Under the pieces are notes generated by a model. The model ran no database searches and had not been told where the DNA came from. It was given only the letters and a program-made list of their open reading frames with translations. From Chitinophaga japonensis (GTDB lineage: Bacteria > Bacteroidota > Bacteroidia > Chitinophagales > Chitinophagaceae), in the NCBI RefSeq assembly GCF_007830125.1, contig NZ_VLLG01000003.1, forward strand, positions 548,247 to 612,246: a stretch of DNA of 64,000 nucleotides, given 5' to 3'. Position 1 is the stretch's first letter, and the number at the start of each line of letters is the position of its first letter. Shown piece after piece: positions 45,301 through 58,400 of this stretch. Position numbers and translations under genes: made by a program.

Positions 45301-45459
45301 CATTATATTACCGGGCAGCCGGAAGAAGCGTTGCCGCCGCACAGCGGTATGGGCCTGATCATTGTGCTGGAGCTGCTGGAGCTGGTAAACGGCCGGTTAA
45401 AGGCGGAGAATAAACCGGGCAAAGGAGCTGTTATCAGCATAGAGCTGAAGGCCGTTTAG
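42376..45459 (+). CDS. Propeller-sensor histidine kinase (Reg_prop/Y_Y_Y type)
   Basis: A 1,027-residue membrane kinase. After a signal peptide (residues 1-22) comes a large periplasmic sensor of repeated propeller blades (NGLPQNSVKSIAPDSAGFIWLATENGL; further SPGLVWIGSEEGLY-type repeats), then a Y_Y_Y immunoglobulin-like domain (about 630-730) and one membrane helix (about 738-758). A coiled segment leads to HisKA with phospho-acceptor His813 in AITHDIKTPL, and HATPase_c with N box LHNLLDNAVKH and G boxes DTGPGLP and SGMGLIIV. Unlike the classical hybrid two-component systems of gut Bacteroides it lacks a receiver and AraC output, so it must signal to a separate regulator, probably the convergent LuxR-type protein. 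Confidence 0.92.
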   Translation: MSVRLYLLVILLSFVHAAFAVADTPRYALQHFTDENGLPQNSVKSIAPDSAGFIWLATENGLVCYEGHGSFRSFGKNELGITTSRVSYFFPGAGDNGLFARMDFQEVIRISNGKAWLFEKKAFAADSYEYLAYRSATDTYPIIGLPNVFAHDIEQEVKRYMIPTTGSSCFLISRDSITFVRDHRKIYGLQYPVRSFWKFFTLDSRLYHLDEGGRFVVFNRDTVEPVTLSGDILQAPGYRSRKEQIKLYWNFAAGQLFIYLDSACYALQPLRHNWLSTRLVARNLDFESNRVVSVYYDAPHERLFVGSSTRGLFVFTRQRFHTQHSGLPQEDEVYYGQALRGADTVVTPQGAVFTAGGSAGLLPLIREKNTARDKYSMVIDRQGYIWHKHRKTLRKFNSTGTKLLWQWQAPRHINLVYTGAADRLWVGTRFDGLYCLSATDTDPVVSRVTSRPLNISWIQEETPGLVWIGSEEGLYRLHVASGRMDTIPGLTDKYIRSLDLSHPGEAWITTYDDGFMLYRNEVLTTFPLDRNKYLATAHCMVEDNKGYYWITTNRGLFQASRRDLLAYANKEQDYVYYQYYGKDKGFNTNEFNGGCQPCAVKLGDGRISLPSLDGLVFFDPAGVRPDLPGNGLYIGAAMLNGQPVACGDTLQLPHAFRQLQLHLDIPYFGDPRNLQVSYALVRKGQDTVWSPVGEDCTLSFPTLSAGTYSLLVRKINGFGKNNYTRQRLLLIVQPAYYEAWWFRLLVLLLLEAAVIIYSWLRTRRIKKRNQLLESRVADRTAELQSAMSSLSHSEKKLRLQTLTQERLIAAITHDIKTPLKYLVQLAGNMSWKDPQELEPEVTRRSAKAIYDASYRMYYLIENLIRYMRTHVRNGARADEAFDLHELLEEKLDIFNSIAEANDTRIVNNVLPDLQLVGNYQVLAVVLHNLLDNAVKHTRDGVIQLSAARNNGKVAVSVEDTGPGLPLPLLHWINSYHYITGQPEEALPPHSGMGLIIVLELLELVNGRLKAENKPGKGAVISIELKAV

Positions 45460-46103
45460 CTGACCGGGCTGATATTATAGAGCCTCACCTTTTCTGCCAG
45501 TTCTATAACATTGGCAGTGCCCATCTTCTCAAATATCCGGCTTTTATAGGTGCTTACCGTGGTGATCTGCAGGTGCAGCATGTCTGCAATGCTGCCAATG
45601 CTTTCGCCTTTCACCAGCAGGTTCATGACCTCCTTTTCCCTGGCAGACAGGGCGCTGATGGGGTTTTCCGCCAAAGGGGGACGCGGCTGCTGCAGCCGGG
45701 CCAGGAGCTGGTCCTTTACCGCTGCGCTGATGTATTTCTCATTGTTCATCACCATGCGCAGCGCCGTTCTTATTTCTTCTTCGGGAGAGTGCTTTACCAG
45801 GTACCCGTCGGCCCCGGCCTGTATGTAATTCAGGGCAAACAACTGCTCTTCATACCCGGAGAACATCAGTATCTTGATATTGGGCTGTCTTAGCCGCAGG
45901 GCGTTTATCATTTGCAGGTTGTTGCCACCCGGAATATTAATATCCAGTATCAGCAGGTCAAAGGGGCGGGTTTCCAACTGCGCAATGGTCTGGTCCAGTG
46001 TCTCGGCCTCATATACCTGGGCATTCAGGAACATGCTTTTTACAATCAGCAGCACCCCAAGTCTCACTATGGTATGGTCATCTGCTATGAGTACGGTTTT
46101 CAT
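45456..46103 (-). CDS. LuxR/NarL-type response regulator
   Basis: A 215-residue response regulator with a receiver domain (phospho-acceptor Asp54 in LLILDINIPGG; conserved Lys in GYLVKHSPEEE) and a C-terminal LuxR-type HTH (LSAREKEVMNLLVKGESIGSIADMLHL...). It is tail-to-tail with the propeller-sensor kinase gene, the stops overlapping by four bases. It is probably the kinase partner although the two are not in one operon. Its start faces the leader of the giant adhesin-like gene. Confidence 0.93.
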   Translation of the reverse strand: MKTVLIADDHTIVRLGVLLIVKSMFLNAQVYEAETLDQTIAQLETRPFDLLILDINIPGGNNLQMINALRLRQPNIKILMFSGYEEQLFALNYIQAGADGYLVKHSPEEEIRTALRMVMNNEKYISAAVKDQLLARLQQPRPPLAENPISALSAREKEVMNLLVKGESIGSIADMLHLQITTVSTYKSRIFEKMGTANVIELAEKVRLYNISPVS

Positions 46104-46479
46104 GGCATAGGTTTATGGGAAAAGGTATATCTGTACAGCTAAGATATAGCATGTAGCCAATTATCCGCCAAGTTTTTTGTAGTACAATTACTACAACTAT
46201 TAAGAATGATTACTACAAACCTATGCAGTGATATTGTCGAAATTAGCTTTGTGAATCCGTTCAGTAACCTTTTTTTATAACCACAACATTTTCCTATGGG
46301 AAACTTTACCCGATTAGCGCTGTTGCATAGACCGGCCGGTTATAAACCGTCCGGTTTTATAAGTATGTAGTAACCATATCTAAATACGCCTTTTTTGAGA
46401 CCCGTACCGGGCCCCTTTCCGATCTGCCGCAGCCTTCGGCAGCACGGAACAGCCCCTCTTTACCCAAAGCTATTGCGTC
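46104..46479 (+). promoter_or_regulatory. 376-base intergenic region: leader of the giant gene
   Basis: Between the divergent response regulator and the giant gene. TAGCTTTG at 46244-46251 fits TAnnTTTG on the plus strand. An eleven-base inverted repeat, ACCGGCCGGTT (46331-46341) and AACCGTCCGGT (46345-46355), one mismatch, is followed by TTTAT and could be an attenuator. A smaller hairpin CTGCCG/CGGCAG lies at about 46424-46442. From the box this predicts a leader of about 220 bases. No short gene with family resemblance is seen here. Confidence 0.45.
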
Positions 46480-49400
46480 ATGTCCCGTTCAACTTCTATT
46501 GCACCTATTATCCGTTTTTGCAGCAAATACCTGCTGCTGCTGTCATTTGCTTTGATGGCTACTGTCACGGCAACGGCCAGTACCTTCCCGGTCACCAATA
46601 CCAATGATGCCGGCCCCGGATCGTTAAGACAGGCCATACTGGATGCCAATGCCGCGGGAGCGGGCCCGCACAGCATTGTGTTCAATGTGCACGGGCAGAT
46701 CACCATCCTGACCTCATTGCCCACCATTACGGCAAAGAAGCTGCTGATCGACGGTGAGAACAGGATCACCATCAATGCCCCGGGGCCCAATGGTGTGATC
46801 AACCCCTTTATGATCAACGCAGACAGCGTAACCATACGCAACTTTACCTTAACCAACAACGGCGACATTGACTTTGACATATTTGCCAATACAACGGGCA
46901 TTACTATAGAGAACATACATGCCTACAGTACAGTGGGCAATTTCCTGAATGCATTCATGCGGGTACGGGGGGCAACTACCAACCTGACAGTAAGAAATAT
47001 CTATTCAACGGATGTGGAACCTTCCGGCCCCAGTCCTCATATCGGGCGGGCTTTTTATTTTCAGGCCGGCATGCATACGAACCTGGTGATGGATAACATC
47101 CAGCTAAGCACCGCGGGAAATGTCCGCGGAGCGGAGGGCATCGTGTTCCGCGATGCGTCGGTGAACGGGTGGACGCTGACGAATTCCAATATCAGCGGTT
47201 TTCAGAACGGCATTGTGCTGGACAATACCGGCGGTGCGGTAGAAACGGCGAATAATATCATGTTCAGGAATGTGACGATCGACAGCTTGTGGAGCGGCGT
47301 GGCTTTGGGCTTTTACAGCGATTTTGTTAGCACCAATATAGAGCTGAACAGGTTTACAGTGGACATGGATGTGATAGGTGCAGATGATGACGGGGACTAT
47401 GCCATTCGCTTTGATAATACTGCGGACAATATAACACTGGATACAGTCAATTTCAACGAGAACGATATCTATAATGTCTGGTTCAGGAGCGCTGCCAGCA
47501 ATATTACGATCAACCAGGCCCTGATGGAGAACAGAATGCCGGGTCTTCACGGTGGTTCCTCGTATATCAGGTTCGAAACCACGGTAAACGGCGTTAACAT
47601 CACTAATTCGGTACTGGATGGCGACAAGCCGGCCAATACGGTTGATGGGATTCATGGCATCGCTTTCCTGGGCGCCGCAACCGATGTAACGATCGACAAC
47701 GTTTCGTTTAATGAATTTGACAACGAGGGGATAGTTGCGGTAGCAGCGGCGACCAACTTCCTGGTCACGAATTCAAGATTTACCGCGAACGAGGATGGCA
47801 TTGAATTCGGTGGGAACTTCGCGCGCAGTAATGTAGACATTGTTAACTCTTCTTTCAGGAACAACACCCGGAGCGGTATTGTGCTCAATGGCGCCAACGC
47901 GGTTTCTGATTATGACCTGACGGGCGACACCGTAGTGAATAATACCAGCAATGGCATCTGGTTCTACGGCGGCGCCGGTGTAACAGATGCGCAGGTGAGC
48001 GGTTGCGTGGTACATGGAAATGGTGGCAATGGCGTTCATAATGATGCGCCCAACAAAGTAGTCATCACCAATAACTCCATTTATAATAATACCGGTTTGG
48101 GTATCGCCAACCCGGCCGGCAACTGTACTTATACCGCTGCTGCCGGCCGTACGCCGGTTTTGGTGTCTTCCAACAGCCTGGGCGGCGGGCAGTACCAGTT
48201 GCAGCTCACTATTCCCAACATCACCGCAGGTGCGCAATACACGGTGGATATTTACGCCAATGATCCCGCTACGAGTAAAACGAGCGGGCAATATTATGTT
48301 ACCACTTTAACCGGCGTTGCTGCCGGTTCTTCTACGCATACCATCAGCTACAACACAGGGCCGGGCGCTACCGGCCTTGGTTTCTGGACAGCTACCCTGC
48401 GCATATCCGCCAATAATTGCGGCACCTCCGAGTTTGGCAACAGCATACCCATGAGCTTCAGCGGCCCTGCCTGTGTGAACGATGGTATCAAGGCCTGGTT
48501 CCGCGCAGATCAGGCAGTGAATGGCATGAACTGGGGTGATATCTCCGGCAACGCTAATCATATGACTGTTATAGGAGACCCGGACGGTGCTACCGGTATG
48601 GTAAACTTCAACCCCGCTATTTACTATGATGGGAATGACGCGCACCGTGTGCCCGCCGCAGCAGGTGTTACCGGCCAATATACAATGATGGGTATGGGGC
48701 TGCTGGAAGGAACCCAGAACGGCCGCGTATTCACCAGCTCTACCGGTAATAAGTTATTTGGCTGGCAGGCGGGTCTTGAGAACCGGTTATATGTAGAAGG
48801 CTGGCTGAATACAGGTGGCGCCATTACCACGAAGGGCAAGCTCTATTCATATGAAAGGGGCACTACCGGCGCCTATGAATTCAGAAGCAATGGCACTGCG
48901 TTGAAAACCGGCGCTACTTCTGATGCAAGTGTATGGACGCTCGATGTAGGCGGGGCCGCATACAGCGATTACGCCAAAGTACTTGTTCCGGAAGTGTTCG
49001 TCTATAGCCGGGATCTCTTACCCGACGAAGTGCAGCGCATTGAATCTTACATGGCGCTAAAATATGGTATCACCCTTAAAAGCGGTACCGCTGATTATAT
49101 TACCAGCGACGGCAGTGTGCAGATGTACACCGCTTCCGCCAATACCGGTTATGGCGGGCGCATCACCGGCATTGGCCGTGATGATTGCAGCATGCTGAAC
49201 CAGAAACAGTCGCTCAGCCAGGATACCGGTATAGTAACCATCGCCCTGGGGGATGTCATTGCCGCTTCCAATGCAGCCAACACGAATACCTTTACCAACG
49301 ATAAGGCATTCCTGGTGTTCAGCGACAACGGCGGCAGCACTAATTACTTCACGGCGGTAACCGGCGCTAACGTGACTCACCGGATGGCCCGCGTCTGGAA

Positions 49401-52400
49401 GGTACAGCAAAGCGCTGCCTGGGACGACAGCCAGCAGGTGACCCTGCAACTGGAAAGCGGCACGCAGGATAATTACCTGCTCATCAGCACAGATGCTGCT
49501 TTCGGCACCATTACCCGCGAGCTGCAGTTGAGCAGCACCGGTAGGGTAACCGTATCCAGCGCCGACCTGGCCGGCGGCGTGTTCTTCACTTTCGGCAGGC
49601 AGCAGCGCTTCCCCGGCGGGGTAGCTACGGATCTGCAGGCCTGGGTAAAAGCGGATGCGGGTATAACGGCTGTTGACAATAACGTGAGCAGTTGGACCGA
49701 CCAGGCGGTGCAGAGAGTGTGGCCCAAAGCGCATGCGAATGTGACACTTCCCTGGCAGTCGAACTCCATTAACTATAACCCGACGGTCAATTTTGCCGGG
49801 AATAGCTACTTTAGCGTACCGCAATTCACCGCATCCTATACCCAGGGAGAAATATTTTCCGTGCAGTTCTCCCACCTGGCAGCTAATTCCACCACTGCCA
49901 GCTTCCCCTTTGAGTTTGGCGGTGACCCCAGCGCCCTTACTGCCCAGCACTATCATTATAGCAACGGAAGCCACTATACGCATTTTGGCATCACCACCCG
50001 GCCGGGCTATCCCCTGGGCGGTATCAACATGCAGCGGGCGCATATATTAAATAACTGGAGCGCTCCCGGTAACTGGGCGCTGAACTTTGATGGGAGAACA
50101 ATCGGCAGCAGCACTGCCCTGGCTGTTTCTTTCGGCAGGGGAGCGGCTACCAATACCGCCATTGGCGCCGGGCATAACTCTATCTTTAACGGTCGCATCT
50201 CCGAAGTGATCTTCTATAACCGGCGGCTGGACGATGCGGAGCGTATCCGGGTGAACAGCTACCTGGCCCTGAAATACGCGCTCACCCTCCGGAATGCCGC
50301 AGGCAATATGACGGACTACATCGCCAGCGACGGCAGCACCCGGATGTGGACGGCGTCCAAGAATACCGGCTACGGTGAGTGCATCACCGGCATCGGCCGG
50401 GATGACAATGGCACCCTGCTCCAGAAGCAAAGCCGCTCCCAGGAGGTAGAAGCCATTGTAAGCATTACCGTAGGCACCGGCTTTGCGCCTTCCAACCGGG
50501 AGAACCAGCATATCATAGCCAATGACCTTTCTTTCTTCACCTTCAGCGACAACGGTGCAGCAACGGACTATACCCAGGCCGTTACCGGGCTGGGAGATGT
50601 GACCCTGCACATGGCGCGCATCTTTAAAATAGATCGCACCAACTGGGCGCAAAGCAGCATCCGGCTGGCGCTGATGGGAGGAGACAGCACCAAATACCTG
50701 CTGGTGAGCAGTGATGAGACCTTTGGAGCAGGAGACCAGGTGTATCAACTGGATGCAAGAGGGCTGAGAACACTGGACAGCGAACTCCTGCCGGATGGCG
50801 CCTATTTCACCTTTGGCAGCGCACAGCGCGGCCCTGCCGGTGTAGCAGCCGGCCTGAACGTATGGCTCCGGGCGGATACGGGTACAACAGGCGGGAGCAA
50901 TGTCACCCAGTGGAAGGAAATAGGCCCTGCCGCACGGGTATGGCCCAAAGTAAATTCAGCCGCGGCAACATGGAAGCCTGCTTCCTTCAACTTTAACCCG
51001 GGTATCGGCTTTGCCGGCGGCACCTATTTCAGGCTTGCCCAGTTTGCGAATACCATGACAGCCGGGGAGATATTCTCTGTACAGTTGTCCAATCTGGATA
51101 ACACGACTGCTACTACACACTATCCCTTTGAGTTTGGCGGCATTTATGCCGGGGGGCAGGCTGTATATACCTGGAGCAACAATAATCACTATACGTATTT
51201 TGGCACCGGTACCGCCCGCCGGAACTTTGCTTACCCGGCTACGGTAAATGTGCGTAATCCACATCTGCTGAATAGCTGGAGCGCCACCAACGACTGGGCA
51301 GCCGGTATTGATGGCAAGGTGCTGTTAACGGCCAATACCAATGCCGTGAGCTTTACTTCTGCAGCTACCTGGAACTATATCGGCGCCGGCCATAACTCCG
51401 TCTTTAATGGAGACATCCCGGAAGTGATATTGTACTCCCGTAAGCTGAGCGACCTGGAGCGCCGGCAGGTGCAATCCTACATGGCTCTCCGGTATGGGCT
51501 TACGCTGGGGCTGGGTACTCCCGTGGACTATATCGCCAGCGATGGCGCTACCAAAATGTGGGAAGCAGCCACCGGCGGCAGCTACGCCAAACATATCACC
51601 GGCATAGGCCGTGATAACAGGGGCATGCTGTACCAGAAACAATCACGGAGCGTGGATACCGGTATGGTGACCATCGCAGTGGGAACAGCGGTGGCCGTTT
51701 CCAACCAGGCCAATACAGCGGTCATTACCAACGATCTTTCCTTCTTTAGCTTCGGCGATGACGGTGGCGCTATCACTTACCTGACCCCGGTGAGCGGTAT
51801 TACTGGTGTGAACAGCCGTATGACCCGCATCTTCAAAGCGCAGCAGTTCAACTGGGCTACCCAGGACATTACCTTGCAACTGGAAGGAGGAGACCAGGCG
51901 GAAACCTACCTGCTGGTAAGCGCGGACGAGACTTTCGGCACTGGAGATGCTGCCTATATATTAAATGAAGATGGCGCTGTTACGATCAGCAGCAGCCTGC
52001 TGCCCCATGGCGCCTACTTCACTTTTGCCAGGGCAACAAAAGGACCGAACGGCGTGAAGGACGGTATCACCTTCTGGTTGCGCGCCGATGACGGCAGGTC
52101 CGGCGGCAGCCGCTGGAATGACTTCAGCAATTTCGGCAACAACGCTTTCCAGGGCGTGGTAAGCGGTCAGCCCGTGACGGACGCCAGGGGCCTGAACTTC
52201 AACTACAGTTTGGGGTTTGATGGCACGGATGACTTCCTGGATATTACTACCGCACGTATAAATCCTGCCACTTCCACTATTTTCGTTGTTGCCAGCGGGA
52301 GCGGATATAACGCGGTGAGGGACCTGGTGAGCAGCGGGGACGTAGGTTCCGCCCATGGCATGGAGTTCAGAATCACGAATGCAGCCAAATTGAATTTCCT

Positions 52401-55400
52401 GGAGAATGCGGCGGCTATTACGGGAGCCGGGGGCAATAAGATAATCCTGCCCAATAGAACGTATATTTTCAGCGCTACTGAATCCAGCACTGCAAACGGC
52501 TTGCGTCTGTTCGAAGATCATGCGCTCGACATCCAGGGCACCTCTACCCTCATTCCCAACACTGCCAATTTAATTTCCATTGGCTCCCGCACCATAGCCG
52601 CCCGTGGACTTTACTGGATGGGCAGCATGGGAGAGGTGATCGCCTACGACCGTGTGCTTTCAGATGTGGAACGCCAGTCGGTAGAATCTTACCTGGGCAT
52701 TAAGTACGGCATTACGCTGAACGACGGCGCTACCGATTACCTGGATACGGATGGCTCATCTTATTGGACAGCGGACGCCACTTATAAACACCGCATTACC
52801 GGTATAGGCCGCGATGACGCTACCAGCCTGAACACCAGGCAGTCCCTGAGCGTGGATACCGGCTTTGTGACCATTGCCCTGGGCAGCAGTATTGCCATTA
52901 CCAACGAACAGAACACCAATACGATCACGAATGATAAATCCTTCTTCGTATTCGCGGACAACGGCCTGTCTGCCACCTCATACGCGGAGGTGGTGAGCGG
53001 TACAAATGTAACCCGCCGCCTTCCCCGTGTCTGGAAGGTGGATAAAACCAACTGGGCCGATCAAAATATTACCCTGAAGGCAAATGCAACCGGCACGAAC
53101 GTATACCTGCTGATCAGCACCGATCCCACATTCGCTACGATCAACCAGGAATTGCCGGTGAATACCGACAAGACCGTTGTGCTCAACACCAGCCTGATGC
53201 CCGACGGTGTGTATTTCACTTTTGGCGCACCGGTGAAATACCCGGGCGGCGTAAGCAGTGGTTCCATGATATGGCTGCGCGCGGATATAGGTACTTCCGC
53301 TACCGCAGACAATACGCCAATAAGCACCTGGAACGATTACAGTCCCAATATGAATAATGTAGCGCAAGCTACGCCGGCCAATCAACCATTGTACTTTAAC
53401 AATGCCGCCAGCAACATGAACTTTAACCCAGTGGTAAGGTTCAATGGCGCTCCTCATTCGATGACGGGCGGCTCGTTGCTCAAGACAGGCAGCTATACCG
53501 CTGCCAACGCCTTCTTTGCAGCCAGCCAAACGACTCCGGTTAACACCGTTATTTTTACGGAACAAGCCGGCACAGGCACCCAGTTTACGCTGCATGCCAC
53601 CTGGGGCGACAATGTCGTTTACTGGGATGCTCCTTATATCAGTAACCGTATTACCTACAACGCAGGAGATATTAGTAACCAGGTTATTCTCTGGACTACT
53701 ACCAGCGATATTAGTCTTGCTACCAACAAGCAGGCCATTTACAGGAATGGCTTAAGTGTGGCCACTGGTAATAATACCAGTACATTTACCGGTAACAATA
53801 GCATTTTCCAGTTGGGCTCCAACACCAACTCTTACAATGGCCGTATGGGCGACCTGATCGTTTATACCAATGCGCTGACGGCGGTTGAGCAGCAGCGTAT
53901 CAATACATACATGGCCATCAAGTATGGCATTACGCTCAATAACGGTGCTACCGATTACCTGGCTACTGACGGTACTACCAAAGTATGGGACGCTACCGCC
54001 AACAGCGCTTACAAGAACAACATTGCCGGTATAGGCCGCGATGATGTGGAAGACCTTTTACAGAAACAAAGCCGGAGCATCAACGCCGGCATGCAGCTTG
54101 CCATCGGCCTGGGCGACCTCGCCGAAACCAACCTCGCCAACACCGGCAGCTTTGCAGTTGACAGGAATTATATGGTATGGGGCGATGATGGCGCCAGCAC
54201 ATTATTCAAAACGGCGATCACCGGTAACCCCGCAGTGAATTACCGTATGGCGCGCATCTGGAAAGTACAGGAAACCGGTACTATTGGCAGCGTACAGATT
54301 GCAGTGCCATATGATGCATTGCCCAACGCCAAAGAAACTTATCTTATCACCAGTAGCGATGCTACGATTGATGGCTCGGATACTTTCTATCCATTAACAG
54401 CAATAACCCTGAATGGGGTGAAACACTACGCCGCCACAGTTGATGTAGTTAACGGACAGTACTTCAGCTTTGGGTCTTATATCAAGACCCCCGGCGGTGT
54501 GGTGGGAACCTCACTCTGGTTACGCCCGGATGCAGGTACTTCCAGCACTACGGATAATACTGCCATCAGCGGCTGGACGGATTATGCATCAGAGCTGAAC
54601 AACGCCACGGCAACCGTGGCAGCCAGCCAGCCCCTGTACCTGAATAACACTACGAACAACGTCAATTTTAACCCGGTAGTGAAATTTGACGGTACTGATT
54701 TCATGGACCTGGCTATTTCTAAACTGCCGGTAGGCACTACCGCCAGAACATTCTTCAACACCGGTAGCTTAACCAGCATCGCCGGCGGCAACAAGTTCAT
54801 TCTTGCATATGGCGCCGGAGCTACCAACGTGGGTAGCGGTATGGCAGTCGTAGGTGGAAACGGAACTGCCGATTTTGTGGGATGGGCCAATGACGTGACA
54901 AGCCCCGCCGGTAACTGGCAATCAGGCGTGTTTAACGAAATGGTGGGCGTATGGTCAGGTAATGGCGGCAATGCCACCTTGTACAGCAAGATGAAAGTGT
55001 TAGGCGGGCCAGTGGCCAAAGGATGGAATACGGGCAACGTCGCCGCCGGAATAGGCGCCTGGCCCTGGGATCGCGCCCAGTCCTGGAACGGTGTTATAGG
55101 TGATGTTATCGTATATCCTACTGCGTTAACAGCCACCGAGCTGCAGCGAGTGTCCACCTATCTGGCCATCAAGTACGGCTATACGATCGATCAGACAGCA
55201 CCCACTGATTACCTGGCCACCGACGGCACCACCAAAGTATGGGATGCCGCCGCCAATGGTATTTACAAGAACAACATCACCGGCATCGGCCGCGATGATG
55301 TAGAAGGCCTGAACCAGAAGCAGTCCAGGAGCATAAACACCGGTTTCCAGCCCATAGTAGGCCTGGGCGCTATTGCAACAGACAACCTTTCTAATACCAA

Positions 55401-58400
55401 CAGCTTTACTGCTGATAAAACATACCTGACATGGGGTGATGACGGTGCTTCCACCGGTTTCGCCACTGCCATGACAGGAACACCGGGTATTACCGCCCGC
55501 ATGACCAGGATATGGAAAGTACAGGAAACAGGAACCGTAGGTAACGTGCAAATAGCTATTCCTGCCACTGCGATATCCTCCAGCGTTTCATCGCCGCAAT
55601 TGGTGGTGAGCGATGATGCTACCATTGATGGAACTGACCAGTACAGCACGCTTTCGTTTACCACTATAGATGGTGTCGATTATTATGTGGTTACCGTTGA
55701 CCTGAACAACGGCCAGTACTTCACCTTCGCCGCGCTGGTGACAGCGCCGGGCGGTGTGCTGGGCGATGTATTATGGGTGAAAGCAGACGCCGGCGTACAG
55801 GTGGATGCCAGCAACAATGTAGAGCAGTGGATCGATCAGAGCGGCAGCAACAATACCGTTAGCGAACTGCGCGCTTCCACGATCACGCATACAGATCCTG
55901 TTACCCCCACCGCAGCTATCGTACAGGTGCCAAACGCCATCAACTTCAACCCCTCCGTTGACTTCACCGGAGCCGTGAACAGGTCGCTGAAAGGCAATGC
56001 CGTCGCCGACTGGAACTCTACACCAACCACCATCTTTAGTGTGAACATGGTGGAAGGGGCGTTAGCAGGAGGCTTTGGAGGCGTATTTAGCGGATTGGCG
56101 GACTGGACCACTAATGATGGCGGTTCAGCCGGTATGGGTCTGAGTGCCAGTGCTACTGTTTATTCCCTGGACGGAGCCGGATGCTCCCCTGCTGCAAGTA
56201 CTTCGCCTACCACAGGAGTACCAAGAGCAGTACGTGGTATTTATACAGTCCCTGGTAATGGTCTTAATTCCATGCTTGCCGTTAATGGCAGAACGGAAGT
56301 GGCTGCCGGTGCAAATTGTCTTGGTTACGCAACCACTTTATTTGAAGTAGGCGGACGTACCGCAGGTAGCGCTAGCTTTGACAACCGCGTCTTTAACGGT
56401 AAGATCCCGGAAGTGATCGTCTACAGGTCCGCGCTCACGCCTGAGAACAGCAACCGTGTAGAATCCTATCTGGCCCTGAAATACGGCCTGACCCTGGATC
56501 AGACCACGCCGACTAACTATACTGCATCTGATGTTACACCTTTCTGGACCGCCGCCGATAACGGCGCCTACAAGATCAACATCTTCGGTATCGGCCGCGA
56601 CGACGCCTCCGCATTACTGCAGAAGCAGTCCCGCAGCGTGAACCCCGGCAGCGTACTCACAATAGGTCTGCGCACCATCGCAGCTACCAATGCAGATAAC
56701 ACCAATACCTTTGCAGCAGACAAGAGCTTCTTTATGCTGGCTGCCAACAGCACCGCCACCACGGTAACAGGTACCGACCTGCCGCCCACCTGTATCCAGG
56801 AACGGTTAACGCAGGAGTGGAAGGTACAGTCCACCAGCTTTGATAATGCCACACAACCTTTAACACTATCCTTTGATCTCACCGGCATTACGCGGGCGGG
56901 TACGGAGCTGGCGCATTATGCCCTGCTGGTAGACAAGACCGGCAGCGGCGATTTTGCCAGCCTGTCTGCCGCGGATTACGAGCTGATCCCCGCCACAGCG
57001 CTGAATGGCGACATAGTGACTTTTGACAACATTGCTACCCTGGCTAATGGCATGGTGCTTACCCTGGTAACCCGCAACGTGGCTACCCCGGTAGCGCAGT
57101 TGGTGCCGGATAATACAGAAACGATTACGACCGCCGCCTGCGTGGATAGTGACGGCTGGCTGTACTTTAAAGACCCGGCAGACCCGGATAAATACCTGGC
57201 TGCCATAGATCCCAATGGCAATACCCTGAACCCCGCCGAATTCTCCGCCACCATCTCCGTGAACCGGAATATGGATACGGAACTGGGCGCCAACAGCGGT
57301 ACAGACTATGGCGTGCAACTGATGCGCCGCCTGCTGCAGATCAATTATACCGGTACTGCGCCACTGGATCAGAATGGCGGCGTAAAAGTGCGCCTGTTGT
57401 GGGATGAAACCGAGCGGACCGCTGCCGAGAGCTACCTGTCCGCCACCCGTGGTGTGAGCACTGCCCAAACCTGGACCTGGTTCAAACGTACCGGTACGGT
57501 AGCCGATGTGGTGGCGAATGTAAGCGCCGCCGGCCTGGCCGGCATGGAGCCGCTTACGTCTGTTGCTACCGGCGCTGCCGATGGTGTGGCATACGTGGAA
57601 TTTAGCGGCATACAGGGTTTCTCTGTATTCGGCGGCATCACCAGCGCTACCGGTGTGGTAAGCGTGATAAAAGATACGGACGGTGACGAGACCGGACCGG
57701 TGAACGCCCAATTTACCATCAAGCTGCCCGGCGACCTGCAGGCCGCGGAAGACATTACCGTTGCCTACCAGGTGAGCGGCGCGGCTGCTAACACCGAAGA
57801 TTATACGATAACTGGTCTGGACCCCGCTACCCTTACCGGCACTGCGGTGATCCCGGCCGGCAGCAACAGCGTGGAAGTGCTGGCCACCGTAATAGACGAT
57901 GGCGTGATCGAAAATGCAGAGAATATCCATATTACCCTTACCGGGGCTATTAGTGGAACGAGTACCTACACCCTGCACAGCACGGAGTTTGAAGCAGACG
58001 CCACCCTTGCGGACAATGACAATACTGCGGTCAACCGCGTGATAGCTGTTACGGCTACCATCACCCCGGCCATGGAAGCCGGACCGGTGAACGGGGAGCT
58101 TACCTTCAGCCTGCCCGCTGGTATTACCGCCAGTGAGCCGGTTACGGTTACTTACAGCCTGGGCGCCGGTACGGCAGCCTATGCGGATGATTATATACTG
58201 GCGGGCTATGATGCCGGTACCAACACCGGCACCATTACGATCCCCGCCGGCAGCAACAGCGTGGTGCTGCCGGTGCAGGTGCAGAATGATGACCTGCTGG
58301 AGCCGGACGAAACAGTGATCGCCAACCTGGCCAGCCCCGCGGCGGGCGTTACCGCCACGCTGGGCGACTTTACCCCGGATGCTGCGGCGGCTACGGCTAC

